Below are positions 1 through 9,175 of a stretch of 64,000 bases of DNA, in pieces. The DNA comes from Streptomyces sp. WAC05374 (GTDB lineage Bacteria; Actinomycetota; Actinomycetes; Streptomycetales; Streptomycetaceae). Within the stretch, counting starts at the first letter, position 1; each line of letters starts with the position of its first letter. The stretch lies in the NCBI RefSeq assembly GCF_004353505.1, contig NZ_SMNQ01000003.1:62001-126000 (forward strand), read 5' to 3'. The notes under the pieces are model-generated. The model ran no database searches and was not told the origin of the DNA. It worked only from the letters and a program-made list of their open reading frames with translations. The translations under genes were made by a program, and so were the position numbers.

Positions 1-266
1 AGCCGCTGTTCCGCGTCCCGCTGCTGGTCGCCGACCGGGACGCGGCCATCGCCGCCCTCGCCCGCGCCCGCGTCACCACCGGCTACCTGTACGACCCGCC
101 GCTGGACGACTACGCGGGCGCGCCCTTCACCGACGTGTCGCCCGCGCCGGAGGCCGCCCGCTGGTTCGCCCGCCACGCCCTGCCCGCCGACCCGCTGCGG
201 GCGGACGTGACCCTCGGCGTCCTGCGCGCCTCGGGCGCCCGGCCCGCACCGCCGTACGGTGACTGA
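1..266 (+). CDS. C-terminal end of a DegT/DnrJ/EryC1-like aminotransferase (partial)
   Basis: The reading frame enters from the left edge (first full codon at base 3) and ends at TGA 264-266; 87 residues are visible. The text around VTTGYLYDPPLDDYAG and the following SPAP-x2-AR segment resembles the C-terminal small domain of PLP-dependent sugar aminotransferases of the DegT/EryC1 family, but the catalytic lysine lies outside the window. It overlaps the flippase start by 8 bases, so the two are co-translated, which fits a glycan assembly operon. The family call is tentative because only the tail is seen. Confidence 0.5.
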   Translation, partial: PLFRVPLLVADRDAAIAALARARVTTGYLYDPPLDDYAGAPFTDVSPAPEAARWFARHALPADPLRADVTLGVLRASGARPAPPYGD

Positions 267-2370
267 CACGGCGGTCCGGCCCGCCACCGCCGCGCGGCCC
301 AGCGGCGACTCGATGTTCCGCAACGCCTACGCCCTGATGCTCTCCACCGGTGTCTCCGCCGCGCTCGGCCTCGGCTTCTGGCTGGTCGCCGCGCGCTACT
401 ACACCGAGGAGGCCGTCGGGCAGGGCTCCGCCGCCATCGCCGCCATGCGGCTGCTCTCCTCGGTCACCGCCACGACCATGATCGGCGCGGTCGTGCGGTA
501 CGTGCCCCGGGCCGGGCGGGCGACCGGGCCGCTGGTGTGGCGGGCGTACGCGGTCAGCTCGCTGGTGGTGGCCGTGGCCTGCGTCGCGTTCCTGGCCACC
601 CTGGACCTGTGGGGGCCGTCGTACGCGCCGCTGCGGGGGCCGGCCGCCGGGGTGTTCTTCACCGTGGCGTGCGTGGCGTGGGCGCTGCTGACGCTCCAGG
701 ACGGTGTGCTGACCGGGCTGCGCAAGGCGGTGTGGGTGCCGGTCGGGAACGCGGTCTTCTCCACCGGGAAGCTGCTGCTGCTGGTCGCGTTCGCGGGCGC
801 GCTGCCGGTCCTGGGCGTCTTCGTCTCGTGGGCCGCCGCCATCGCGCTGTCCGTCCTGCCGCTGGGCTGGCTGGTGTTCCGCCGGCTCATCCCGCGCCAG
901 GCCGCCGCCGACCGGCACCGCGAGCCGCCCACGCCGCGGGAGATGGGCCGGTTCCTCGCCGGGGACTCGGTGGGCGCGCTGTTCAGCCTGGCGATGATCA
1001 ACCTGCTGCCGGTGATGGTCGCGGTCCGCTTCGACTCCGCGCACAACGGCTACTTCTACACCGCGTACACGGTCGGCGGGACCATGGAGTTCATGGCCAT
1101 CAACATGGCCTCGTCGCTCACCGCGCACGCCTCGCACAGCCCCGGCAGCCTCGCGGAGGGCGTGCGCGGCGCGCTGCGCCGGATGGCACTGCTGCTGGTG
1201 CCGGTGGTGCTGGTACTGGTGGTCTTCGCGCCGCAGATCCTCACGCCGTTCGGGCCCGCGTACGCCGAGCACGGCACGCTCGTGCTGCGGCTGCTGGCCG
1301 CCGCCGCCCTGCCGCGCGTCGCGGTGGAGCTCTACATCGGGGTCCTGCGGGTGCAGGGCCGCACCGGCGTGCTCGCCGCGGTGCAGGGCGCGATGTGCGT
1401 GCTGGTCCTGGGCAGCGCGGCCGTGCTGATGGGCCCGGCCGGGATCGCCGGCGCGGGGCTCGCGATGCTGCTGTCCATGGTGGTGGTCGCGCTGCCGGCC
1501 GTGCCGGGGCTGCGCGGGGCGCTGCTGGGGCGCGAGCCCGGGCGCCCGGGGCGGCGGCGCGGGCGGACGCGTCCGCCGGAGTTCGGCACCGACTGGGCGC
1601 GGCGGGCGGCAGAGCGGGACCGGGCACGCGGCGGGTACCCCGGGGGCGCGCCGCTGGGCGGCGGGCACGACACGGCGACGCCCGCGTTCGGGCTGCCCGT
1701 GTACGTCCGGGAGGCCGGGCCCGCCGCGGGCGGGGGTGAGCGGTGGCTCGCCGGGTGGCTGTGGCTGCTGCTGGCCCTGGCCGCCGGGCTGTTCTGGGTG
1801 CCGCTCGCGGGGGCCCGGGACGCGGGGCGGAGCCGCCTGACGGGCGCCGAGCTGCTCCAGGTGCTGCCGCCGGTCACGGTCACGGCCGGGATTCTGCTGG
1901 TCGTCGTGTACTGCGCGGCCGTCTCGCTGGAGCGGCCGCGTCGCCTCCTGACCGGTGCGGCGCTGCTGGTGACCGTCGCGGCCCTGCACTCGGCGCCGAT
2001 GCTGGTGGGCATCCGGCCGGAGGCGGCGGGCGGGCCGGGGGCGGGGGTGCTGGCGCGACTGGGCGCGGGGGTGGCCGGGCTGCCGGGAGTGGCCGGGCCG
2101 GAGGCGGTGCTGCGCGGGCTGCCGTTCGTGCTCCAGGTGCTGTGCCTGGGCCTGGCGGCGGTGGCGCTGTGGGCCCTCGGGGTGGACGGGCGGGTCGTGG
2201 CGGGCGTGGTGTGGGTGCTGGCCGTGGCGGGGTGGGCGGCGCAGGACGCGTTCGCGGCGGCCGCGCTGCCGGTGTTCCTGGGCGTGGCCGCGGCGGCACT
2301 GGTGGCCCTGGTGGCTCCGGTGGCGGGCCGCCGCCGGGGGCGGTCTACCGGGGCGGGACGGGCTGCTTGA
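259..2370 (+). CDS. Wzx/MATE-like polysaccharide flippase with extra C-terminal membrane domain
   Basis: The 703-residue polytopic membrane protein starts at a GTG overlapping the previous stop. Residues about 18-420 show a dozen or more hydrophobic segments with the spacing of Wzx/MurJ-like lipid-linked oligosaccharide flippases (opening FRNAYALMLSTGVSAALG, and R-x-K pairs between helices). A charged, Arg/Pro/Gly-rich linker (about 420-490) follows, then about six further membrane segments to the end. Ordinary Wzx proteins are 400-500 residues, so the tail is an addition. It probably moves an isoprenoid-linked glycan across the membrane for the neighbouring enzymes. It ends in a 26-base tail-to-tail overlap with the GH26 gene. 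Confidence 0.75.
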   Translation: MTDTAVRPATAARPSGDSMFRNAYALMLSTGVSAALGLGFWLVAARYYTEEAVGQGSAAIAAMRLLSSVTATTMIGAVVRYVPRAGRATGPLVWRAYAVSSLVVAVACVAFLATLDLWGPSYAPLRGPAAGVFFTVACVAWALLTLQDGVLTGLRKAVWVPVGNAVFSTGKLLLLVAFAGALPVLGVFVSWAAAIALSVLPLGWLVFRRLIPRQAAADRHREPPTPREMGRFLAGDSVGALFSLAMINLLPVMVAVRFDSAHNGYFYTAYTVGGTMEFMAINMASSLTAHASHSPGSLAEGVRGALRRMALLLVPVVLVLVVFAPQILTPFGPAYAEHGTLVLRLLAAAALPRVAVELYIGVLRVQGRTGVLAAVQGAMCVLVLGSAAVLMGPAGIAGAGLAMLLSMVVVALPAVPGLRGALLGREPGRPGRRRGRTRPPEFGTDWARRAAERDRARGGYPGGAPLGGGHDTATPAFGLPVYVREAGPAAGGGERWLAGWLWLLLALAAGLFWVPLAGARDAGRSRLTGAELLQVLPPVTVTAGILLVVVYCAAVSLERPRRLLTGAALLVTVAALHSAPMLVGIRPEAAGGPGAGVLARLGAGVAGLPGVAGPEAVLRGLPFVLQVLCLGLAAVALWALGVDGRVVAGVVWVLAVAGWAAQDAFAAAALPVFLGVAAAALVALVAPVAGRRRGRSTGAGRAA

Positions 2371-3457
2371 AGTACGGGTCCTGGCCGGCCAGGCGGTAAC
2401 CCTCCAGCGCGGGGCCCTCGTTGACGGTCAGGTCGCACCCCTCGCCGGGCACCGGCCGGTTCCAGTGGACCAGTGCCCTGACCCGGGGCAGGGTGGGCGC
2501 GACCTCGGGGATCCGCGCGTACCAGTCGCGCTGGCGCTGCGGCCGGCTCGGGTCGGGCGCGGTGGCGAACTCGGCCAGCATCAGGGGCTTGCCGGCGGAG
2601 ACGTGGGCGCGCAGCCAGTCGGCGGACGGGCGCTGGCTGCGCTCGAAGTCGAGCCAGTTCGCCGACGTGTGGCAGAGGTAGTAGTTGTACTGGTCCATGC
2701 CGATCCAGTCGACGTAGTCGTCGCCCGGGTAGAGCCGCTTCATCTGCTCGGCGTGGCCCAGGTACCCGGACACGGTCCACACCCACACCACGTTGTCCAC
2801 GCCCAGTTCCTCGAACCGGTCGTGGAGGTGGCGCCAGGCGGCGACGAACTCGGCCGGGGTGCCGGCGCCCTCCTTGATGCGGAAGTCGGTCTCCTGGTCG
2901 AAGGAGAGGAAGACGCGCTTGCCGTAGGCCTTGATGCGGCGGGCCTGCGGGTCGATGATCTCCTCGTCGTACGCGCCGGAGGCGATGTTCTTCCAGCCGA
3001 GCTGCCGCTCGGTCCAGTTGGCGTGGTGGGGTTCGGTCCAGACGGTGGACTCCCACGCCAGCATCAGCAGCCGGTCGCGGCCCAGTTCCTGCTCGTCGGG
3101 CGTGAGGAGCTGTCCGTCGAGCGGGGTGTCCGACATGTCGTGGTAGTTGTAGACGAGGTCCAGCCTGCGGCCGATCCGCTCCTCGAACGACAGCACCGCG
3201 TCCTTGAGGGAGCCGTTCGCCGCGTACGGCACATAGGCGCCCCACCAGGCCCCGCACGGGGGCTCCAGCGAGGCGGTCGGCGCGCACGGCCCCCGGGGCA
3301 CGTCACCGGAGGCGGCGTCGCGCGGCAGACCGTCCGCGGTGCCGTCCGGCCGGGCGGCCGCCCACACGCCGAGTCCGACGAGCAGCGCCCCGACGACGGC
3401 CAGCACCAGCGCGGTGTACGTGCCGGCCCGGGACCCGCGGGCGCCCCGCCCGGTCAT
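2345..3457 (-). CDS. Membrane-anchored glycoside hydrolase family 26-like protein
   Basis: The 370-residue protein has an uncleaved N-terminal anchor (about 14-35) followed by an extracytoplasmic TIM-barrel-like domain. Two acidic motifs have the GH26 spacing: SFDQETDF (candidate acid/base Glu189, with DQE where beta-mannanases usually have HE) and MLAEFAT (candidate nucleophile Glu296). WIGMDQYNYY precedes the nucleophile as in the clan. It probably trims a beta-linked polysaccharide made by the surrounding genes; the substrate cannot be read. The ATG at 3457 overlaps the upstream stop (ATGA), and a longer N-terminal extension in this frame has shadow-like composition and was not used. Confidence 0.75.
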   Translation of the reverse strand: MTGRGARGSRAGTYTALVLAVVGALLVGLGVWAAARPDGTADGLPRDAASGDVPRGPCAPTASLEPPCGAWWGAYVPYAANGSLKDAVLSFEERIGRRLDLVYNYHDMSDTPLDGQLLTPDEQELGRDRLLMLAWESTVWTEPHHANWTERQLGWKNIASGAYDEEIIDPQARRIKAYGKRVFLSFDQETDFRIKEGAGTPAEFVAAWRHLHDRFEELGVDNVVWVWTVSGYLGHAEQMKRLYPGDDYVDWIGMDQYNYYLCHTSANWLDFERSQRPSADWLRAHVSAGKPLMLAEFATAPDPSRPQRQRDWYARIPEVAPTLPRVRALVHWNRPVPGEGCDLTVNEGPALEGYRLAGQDPYFKQPVPPR

Positions 3458-3864
3458 CGGTCCGGCCCGTCGGGTCGCGCCCGTCCGGCCGCGCCACGTG
3501 TCGCCGCGGGCAGCGGTACGCCGGGGAGGGCGGCGGCCACCGTCGCGAAGGCGGCCAGCGCCACCAGGAACGCCGTGGTGGAGTACCCCTCCACCAGGAA
3601 CAGCCCGGTCGCGGTGACCGTGGCCAGCGACAGGCTGACCGGCGCGGCCAGCGCCAGGGCCTCCAGCCGGGCACCCGGCCGCAGCCGGGCGGGCCGCGGA
3701 TGGAGCAGGGCGAGCCCCGGCCCGAGGCCGACGAAGAGCAGGACGGGGACCCAGCGCAGCGGCGAGCCGCCCGGCAGCGCGGTGGCGCCGAGGGCGAGCC
3801 AGCCGGAGGCCGCGAGCCCCGCTCTGGGCCATGTGCTGCCGAGCCGGACACGATGCGGCTGCAT
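3454..3864 (-). CDS. Small membrane protein, glycan cluster
   Basis: A 136-residue protein with about four hydrophobic segments (roughly 17-30, 39-54, 70-90 and 92-112) and a basic, Arg/Pro-rich C-terminus. No family was recognised. Its stop overlaps the GH26 start by 4 bases and its start lies 14 bases after the stop of the large membrane protein upstream, so the three form one transcription unit. It may be an accessory subunit of the polysaccharide machinery, but that rests only on position. Confidence 0.6.
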   Translation of the reverse strand: MQPHRVRLGSTWPRAGLAASGWLALGATALPGGSPLRWVPVLLFVGLGPGLALLHPRPARLRPGARLEALALAAPVSLSLATVTATGLFLVEGYSTTAFLVALAAFATVAAALPGVPLPAATRGAAGRARPDGPDR

Positions 3865-3877
3865 GGCGACCTCCCTG

Positions 3878-5758
3878 TCACCGTGGGACGTGTTGCAGGA
3901 CGAGCCCGTGCTCGCTCCGCTCCACCACGCGGAAGAGCGGCGAGCCCATGAGGCCGGCCGTCAGGCGGTCGAAGCCGCCGGGCGGCAGGTAGCCCTCCCC
4001 GATGACGGCCTTCTCCTGGGTCGGGGTGAGGATCACGTACGCCCGGCGCCCCTCGGGGATGCCGCGCGCCAGGTACCCGGCCGGGTCCTTGAGCATGGTG
4101 AGGTTCTCCGGCACTTCCTGCTCGGTGAAGAACCAGCGCTCGTACTGGTCGTAGCGGGTGTACGCGCCGGGGAACGACCCCGTCGTGGCCAGGATCAGCG
4201 AGCCCGCCGGAGCCCGGTCGTACGCCCTTTTCACCAGCGCCACCTCGGCGGGCGGCGCGTAGTGCATGCCCTCCTTGCCGTAGTACGAGGGCAGGAACCC
4301 GGCGGGCAGGGCGATCAGTGCCACCGGCAGGGCGACGGCGGCGGCCCGCCGGGCGGTGCGCGCGGAGCGGCCGGTGGCGCCGGCCGCCGGGACGAGCGCG
4401 GCGGCGGCGAAGAACGCCGTACCAGGCAGCCCGAACAGGTAGACGCGGAAGAGCATTTCGCCGCCGTAGTCGTTGACGGCGAACATCGGCAGGGGCGCGG
4501 CGGCGGCCAGCAGCAGCGGCAGGGCGCTGCGGACCAGCTTGCGGCGCAGCACCACCGCCGTGCCGGCGAGGGCGGCGAGCACCAGCACCATCAGGATGTT
4601 GGCCGTGCCGACGAGCTCCGGGCCGGGCCCGGTGGGCTCACCGGCGTACCCCGCGCGGGAGTTGCCCAGCAGGTCTCCGGCCGAGTCGCGCAGCGTGCTC
4701 AGGGTCTCCAGGAAGAGCACACGGCCCATCGTCAGATCCCAGACGAGCATGAGGACGCCGGCGACGGCGAGCAGCCCGATGTTGCGGTAGCGGCGCGTGA
4801 GGCACAGGACGAACAGCGTGGCGCACAGCATCACGGGTGTGAGCTGGTGGGACGCGTTGATGGCCGCGAGGAGCGGGAGGAGGAAGAGCACGCAGACCGC
4901 GCGCTGCCGCCTCCCGGTCGGCGGCGGGACCGTCGCCGCCGCCGGGTCGAGCCGCGCCCGGTCGCGCAGCGGCCCGGCCGAGCCCGGCCGTACGAAGTGG
5001 CGTACGACGACGGCGAGGACGGTCAGGTGGAGCAGGTAGGAGAAGCCCTGCGGGGAGAGGTAGTCCTGGCCCACCCAGTTGGCGAGCTGGAAGATCCACA
5101 CCCCGGTCCACACCAGCCGCCAGTCGTCGCTGAAGGTGCGGTAGATCAGCACCAGCACGGGCAGCGTCAGCAGGCCGAGGGCGACCGGCGCCCAGTTGAT
5201 GTAGGAGGCGGCGGCCTCCACGCCGAAGGCCCGTACGAGCGCGGCGTTCAGCGAGAAGAACCCGGGCCACTGGTCGTAGGCCGCCATGCCGCCCGACAGC
5301 TCGGTGTACGGGTGGACCGTGCCCTGGGCCAGCAGCCGGGTGATCACCTCGTCGTGCTTGGCCGCCCACGCGTACCGGACGCCGTCGTACAGCACCGCGG
5401 GCGGCGCCTTGAGCGCCACCAGCATCGCCACGCAGTACGCCGCCGGCCACCGTGGCGCCGTCCCCGCGCGGCGCAGCGTGACCACGAACCCGGCCGTCAG
5501 GGCGGCGAGCGCGGCGTAGTAGGCCGGCGGGAACCGGTCGAGCAGCCCGTAGTCCCCGATGTCGCGGAAGCCGGTGCGCGGCAGGGCGTACGCCCAGCAA
5601 GCGGCGGCCAGGAGCAGCGGCAGCCAGCTCAGGACGGTCTGCCAGGGCAGGTGGCGGCGGCTGTGCTCGGGCGGGGGCGCGCCGGAGCGGGCGTCCGTCC
5701 GCTCCTCACCGGCCGGCCCGTCCGCGACCGGCACGGGCGCGCGTTGCTGCTGCTGCAC
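3878..5758 (-). CDS. Polytopic membrane protein, glycosyltransferase-like (GT-C type)
   Basis: A 626-residue protein with about 12 membrane segments and a C-terminal soluble part (about 520-626). The general plan, with an early periplasmic-type loop carrying acidic residues and a multi-helix body, is that of GT-C polyprenol-phosphate-sugar transferases, but no diagnostic motif was seen, so the function is inferred. GTG start at 5758 with a G-rich Shine-Dalgarno 7 bases upstream. It is first in the unit with the small membrane protein and GH26, behind a good promoter at 5796-5801. Confidence 0.6.
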   Translation of the reverse strand: MQQQQRAPVPVADGPAGEERTDARSGAPPPEHSRRHLPWQTVLSWLPLLLAAACWAYALPRTGFRDIGDYGLLDRFPPAYYAALAALTAGFVVTLRRAGTAPRWPAAYCVAMLVALKAPPAVLYDGVRYAWAAKHDEVITRLLAQGTVHPYTELSGGMAAYDQWPGFFSLNAALVRAFGVEAAASYINWAPVALGLLTLPVLVLIYRTFSDDWRLVWTGVWIFQLANWVGQDYLSPQGFSYLLHLTVLAVVVRHFVRPGSAGPLRDRARLDPAAATVPPPTGRRQRAVCVLFLLPLLAAINASHQLTPVMLCATLFVLCLTRRYRNIGLLAVAGVLMLVWDLTMGRVLFLETLSTLRDSAGDLLGNSRAGYAGEPTGPGPELVGTANILMVLVLAALAGTAVVLRRKLVRSALPLLLAAAAPLPMFAVNDYGGEMLFRVYLFGLPGTAFFAAAALVPAAGATGRSARTARRAAAVALPVALIALPAGFLPSYYGKEGMHYAPPAEVALVKRAYDRAPAGSLILATTGSFPGAYTRYDQYERWFFTEQEVPENLTMLKDPAGYLARGIPEGRRAYVILTPTQEKAVIGEGYLPPGGFDRLTAGLMGSPLFRVVERSEHGLVLQHVPR

Positions 5759-5795
5759 GGTGCCACTCCCCCCACGAATGTGGCCGCTTCAGCGA

Positions 5796-5801
5796 AGTAT
5801 A
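5796..5801 (-). promoter_or_regulatory. -10 box for the 5758-to-2345 operon
   Basis: The minus strand reads TATACT, five of six matches to the vegetative -10 consensus, about 38 bases before the GTG start. No clear -35 was found at 16-18 bases upstream. The surrounding stretch is AT-rich relative to the genome. Confidence 0.5.
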
Positions 5802-5898
5802 GGAATGTCCTTCGCATCTGGGCGGCTATTGGCGGTTCTTGTGGATAAACCCAGGACGCCCGCCCTGACGGGTCGTCGCGCGGACTCGGCGCGCGGAC

Positions 5899-6696
5899 TC
5901 AGCCCGCGAACTCGGCCCTCCCCCGGACCAGCGCCCTGGTCCGGCGGTACAGCCGCCAGCCGACCGTCGCCGGGGAGTCCGGGTACGGCGCGGTCCTCGC
6001 GCCCCGCCCGGCCATCCACCCCTCGACGTCGGCGACGGTGTGGGTGCGGCGCACGATCAGCCGGGCGATGCGGTACGCGTCGTCCGCATCCGAGCTGAGC
6101 GCGTGCCGCACCGCGACGGCGGAGGCGTACCCGGTGTCGCGCGCCGCCCGGCGCACCGCCGGGCTGTTGTACCCGTGCGGATAGGCGAGGTGCGCCACCT
6201 CGTGGTTGAGGACGTCCTCCAGGACCGCCTTGCAGTCGCGCAGTTCGCGCCGGAGCTCGCGGGGGTTCAGCGTGTCGAGCTGCGGGTGGGTGACCGTGTG
6301 GGCGCCGACCTCCATCCCGTACTGCTCCAGCAGCGGCGCCTCGGCCAGGTCCATCATCGGCGCGGGCGGCAGGAGGCTGGCGCGGCCCGGCGTGATCGCC
6401 CCGGTGGTCAGGTAGGCGGTGGCGGGCAGGTCGCGGGCGGCGAGCGCCTCGGCGGTGGGGCCGGGCAGGTCGGCGAAGCCGTCGTCGAAGGTCAGCACCA
6501 CGGGCCGGGGCGGCAGGCCGCCCTTCCCCGCCAGGTGGCGGGCGAGCGCGGAGAGGGGAACGGCCGTGCGGCCGCTCGCCACGACCGCGTCGAGCTGCCG
6601 CGCGAACTCCCTCGGCGTGACGGTGAACTCGGCGATCCACGGCGGTGGGTCGTCCATCACGGCGTGGTACAGCAGGACCGGTATCCGGGGTCTCAT
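5899..6696 (-). CDS. Polysaccharide deacetylase (NodB domain)
   Basis: The 265-residue protein opens with PVLLYHAVMDDPP and has the NodB motifs TFDDGF (metal-binding DD), HTVTHP (His-x3-His metal site) and LAYPHG. This is the CE4 fold that removes N-acetyl groups from polysaccharides. No signal peptide is evident, as in several CE4 members that act on lipid-linked intermediates. Its start overlaps the glycosyltransferase stop by 4 bases (ATGA), so it is the last gene of the three-gene unit 9016-5899. It probably de-N-acetylates the product of that cluster. Confidence 0.85.
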   Translation of the reverse strand: MRPRIPVLLYHAVMDDPPPWIAEFTVTPREFARQLDAVVASGRTAVPLSALARHLAGKGGLPPRPVVLTFDDGFADLPGPTAEALAARDLPATAYLTTGAITPGRASLLPPAPMMDLAEAPLLEQYGMEVGAHTVTHPQLDTLNPRELRRELRDCKAVLEDVLNHEVAHLAYPHGYNSPAVRRAARDTGYASAVAVRHALSSDADDAYRIARLIVRRTHTVADVEGWMAGRGARTAPYPDSPATVGWRLYRRTRALVRGRAEFAG

Positions 6697-7919
6697 CTCG
6701 CCTCCAGTCGTCCGGTGCGCAGCCGGGCCCGGGCGTACCCGAGCGGCCCGTAGAGCATTCCGCGCCGTTCCAGTCGCGAGAGGCTGCGCGGCCAGGGGTG
6801 GCCCTGGCCGCCGTGCTCGCCGGGTGCGGCGGTGGTGGTGGTGCCGCCCCGTGCGGCGGTCATCGCCCGGGCGTGGGCGAGCCCGCGCGGCAGACGGGCC
6901 AGGAGCGCCGGCAGCAGCGCGGGGCGGCGGACGGCGAGGGCGGTGAGGTACGCGGTGAGGCCGGCGCCGTAGCCGTACGCCTGGTCGCGCAGGTCCTGCC
7001 AGGTCTCGCGGTGGTGGTGCCGGACGAGGGCGTCGGGCGTGTAGTGCAGGCGGTGCCCGGCGGCGAGGACGGCGACGAAGGCGTACAGGTCGTCGCCGCC
7101 CCTGGCGGGCGTGCCGGTGCCGGTGGCCGGGTCGAAGCCACCCACGCCCTTGAGGGCGGTGGCGCGGAACGCCATGTTGGCGCCGGAGCCGAAGCTGCCG
7201 GCGGTGAAGGGGAACAGCGGCTGGTCGGCGGGCGGGCGGGCCGGGTCATAGGTGCGGGCGGTGAAGCCCTTGGCGAAGCCGCCGTGGCTCTCCAGCAGGA
7301 TCTGGGCGGGGGTGCGCAGTTGGGCGGGCAGGATCAGCCCGGTGACGCAGCCGATGCGCGGGTCGTCGGCGAACGGCCCGGTGAGGGCGGTGAGCCAGTG
7401 CGGGTCGGCGACCACGTCGTCGTCGGTGAAGGCGAGGACGGCGCCGTCGGCGGCGGCGACGCCCGTGTTGTGGGCGGCGGCGAGGCCGGGCACGTCCTCG
7501 CGGACGTACCGCACGGCCGGGTACGCGCGCCGGACGAGCTCCCTGGTGGCGCCCGTGCGGGGCGCGTTGTCGACGACGACGATCCCGTAGTCGGGGTGGT
7601 CCTGGGCGAGCAGCGAGTCCAGGGCGCGGGCGAGCTGCCCGGCGCGTTCGCGGGTGGCGACGACGACGGTGGTGCGCGGCAGGTCGCGGTAGGTCTCGGG
7701 CGGTGGCTCGGGGTGGTCCGCGAGCCGCCGGCGGGCGAGCGCGGCGACGGTGCGGGCCGGGTCGGCGCCGGGCGGGACGTGGCCGAGGACGGTGCCCAGG
7801 GGGCGGCCCCGGAGCCGTACGAGGGCGTGGACCGGGCCGTGCGGGTCGTCCGCGCACCGGAAGGACAGGACGTCCCCGTCCAGCCCGTCCAGGTCGATGT
7901 CGGCGACGGCGATGGGCAT
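6693..7919 (-). CDS. Family 2 glycosyltransferase
   Basis: A 408-residue protein. After an N-terminal module of about 90 residues lies a GT-A domain: TTVVVATRERAGQLARALDSL, VVVDNAP and the metal-binding FTDDDVV. It is of the rhamnosyl/mycofactocin-type GT2 group that transfers sugars from nucleotide donors. ATG 7919 was chosen because it has AAGGAGG directly upstream and lies 11 bases after the previous stop; a further upstream extension is non-coding in composition. It is co-transcribed with the acyltransferase before it and the deacetylase after it. Confidence 0.85.
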   Translation of the reverse strand: MPIAVADIDLDGLDGDVLSFRCADDPHGPVHALVRLRGRPLGTVLGHVPPGADPARTVAALARRRLADHPEPPPETYRDLPRTTVVVATRERAGQLARALDSLLAQDHPDYGIVVVDNAPRTGATRELVRRAYPAVRYVREDVPGLAAAHNTGVAAADGAVLAFTDDDVVADPHWLTALTGPFADDPRIGCVTGLILPAQLRTPAQILLESHGGFAKGFTARTYDPARPPADQPLFPFTAGSFGSGANMAFRATALKGVGGFDPATGTGTPARGGDDLYAFVAVLAAGHRLHYTPDALVRHHHRETWQDLRDQAYGYGAGLTAYLTALAVRRPALLPALLARLPRGLAHARAMTAARGGTTTTAAPGEHGGQGHPWPRSLSRLERRGMLYGPLGYARARLRTGRLEAR

Positions 7920-7930
7920 GAGGGCCTCCT

Positions 7931-9016
7931 TCAGCGGCGGCGGAGCCGGCCGGCCCGGGTGAGCGTCCGCCGGGCGAGCCGTGCGAGCCGGGGCCGGTCG
8001 CGGACGTAGTGGTGGGCGCGGCGGGCGGGCTCGCGGCTCAGCCAGTGGAGCCCGGCCCGCACTCCCGGCCGGACGGAGGCGCCCTCGTACACCCGCAGTT
8101 CGCCCGTCTTGAGGGCGTCCTTGTACTCGGCCGCGCCCCGGCCGAGGTCGAGCGTCCCGATGCCCGCCGCCGCGGCCGCCTCGGCCATGCGCAGGTGCAG
8201 GACCAGGCCCGGCGAGTAGGTGGCGTACGCGGGGTCGTACGCCGGGAACCAGCAGGACAGCACGGTGCGGGAGCGCAGCCCGAAGTGCGCGGCGACGGGG
8301 CGACCGGCGGCGTACAGGACGGACAGGACGCCGGAGCAGCCCGGCGCGCGGGTGGTGTGCAGGTCCCGCACCAGCGCGCTGATCCACTCCTGGGCGAACC
8401 GGTCGCGGCGGCCCGTGCGGCGGTACTGGTCCGACTTCCACGCCATGAGCGTGCGCAGCGCCCCGGGGTCCCGCTCGTCGAACACGAACCGCACGTCGCC
8501 CGCGCGGCGGCCGAGGCGCCGCTCCTTGGCGAGGGTGGTCCTGAGAAACTTCGGCGACCGGACGCGCAGGCGTGCCTCGTACGCGGCGTACCCCTCGCCC
8601 ACGTCGATCACGGGCGAGGCGGACTCCCCGGCGGCGCCGGCGGTGAACAGCGTCTGCCCGGCCTCGAGGTTGTCGAACTCCCAGACGGTCAGCCCGCAGC
8701 CGCGCAGCAGGTCCCGGGCGGTGAGCCCGAGTCCCGGGCGCAGCACCGCCCCCTGGCAGTCGGACACGCCGAGCCCGATGGCCCGGCCGTGCCCCAGGGG
8801 CCCCTCCTCGTACGGGAGGAACCCCGCGGTCCCGTCGCCCTCCCGGAGCACGGCCACCCGCGCCCGTGGCCGTACGCGCCCCACGGCGAGGGTGAACTCG
8901 GGCTCCATGAACGGGTTCGCGGGGGCGCCGGACTTGGCGCGCAGTTCGCGCCAGACGTCGCGCTGCTCCTGGTCCAGCTCCCCCGGCTTCACGACATGCG
9001 TGCGTACAGCACTCAC
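7931..9016 (-). CDS. FemAB/CelD-like GNAT acyltransferase
   Basis: A 361-residue protein with two tandem GNAT-type halves as in BioF2/CelD-like and FemAB-like acyltransferases. The first half ends near PVIDVGEGYAAYEARLR; the second contains the characteristic SVLYAAGRPVAAHFGLRS and LDLGRGAAEYKDALKTG segments. Relatives of this type sit in exopolysaccharide clusters and are thought to acylate sugars. GTG start at 9016 with AGGTGA just before it. First gene of the unit that continues to 5899. Confidence 0.75.
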   Translation of the reverse strand: MSAVRTHVVKPGELDQEQRDVWRELRAKSGAPANPFMEPEFTLAVGRVRPRARVAVLREGDGTAGFLPYEEGPLGHGRAIGLGVSDCQGAVLRPGLGLTARDLLRGCGLTVWEFDNLEAGQTLFTAGAAGESASPVIDVGEGYAAYEARLRVRSPKFLRTTLAKERRLGRRAGDVRFVFDERDPGALRTLMAWKSDQYRRTGRRDRFAQEWISALVRDLHTTRAPGCSGVLSVLYAAGRPVAAHFGLRSRTVLSCWFPAYDPAYATYSPGLVLHLRMAEAAAAAGIGTLDLGRGAAEYKDALKTGELRVYEGASVRPGVRAGLHWLSREPARRAHHYVRDRPRLARLARRTLTRAGRLRRR

Positions 9017-9175
9017 CTGCGCCCCCCGGCCCCCGGTCTCCCCCTGTGTCGTGCCGGTAAAGGACGGTACCGGGCGAAAACCCGCCGTGACAGGGCTAGT
9101 CGCCCATCTTGTGACCGATCCGTGAAGGAGTGGGAAGTGTGGTGATCACGTGACCAAAGGGGCGATCGGTGCGCC

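Noticed and set aside
2465..5848. Plus-strand open frame of over 1100 codons
   Set aside because: It runs antisense to GH26 and two membrane protein genes, has shadow composition (Arg, Gly, Val, Glu, Asp runs) and no recognisable motif. Long antisense frames are normal at this GC content.
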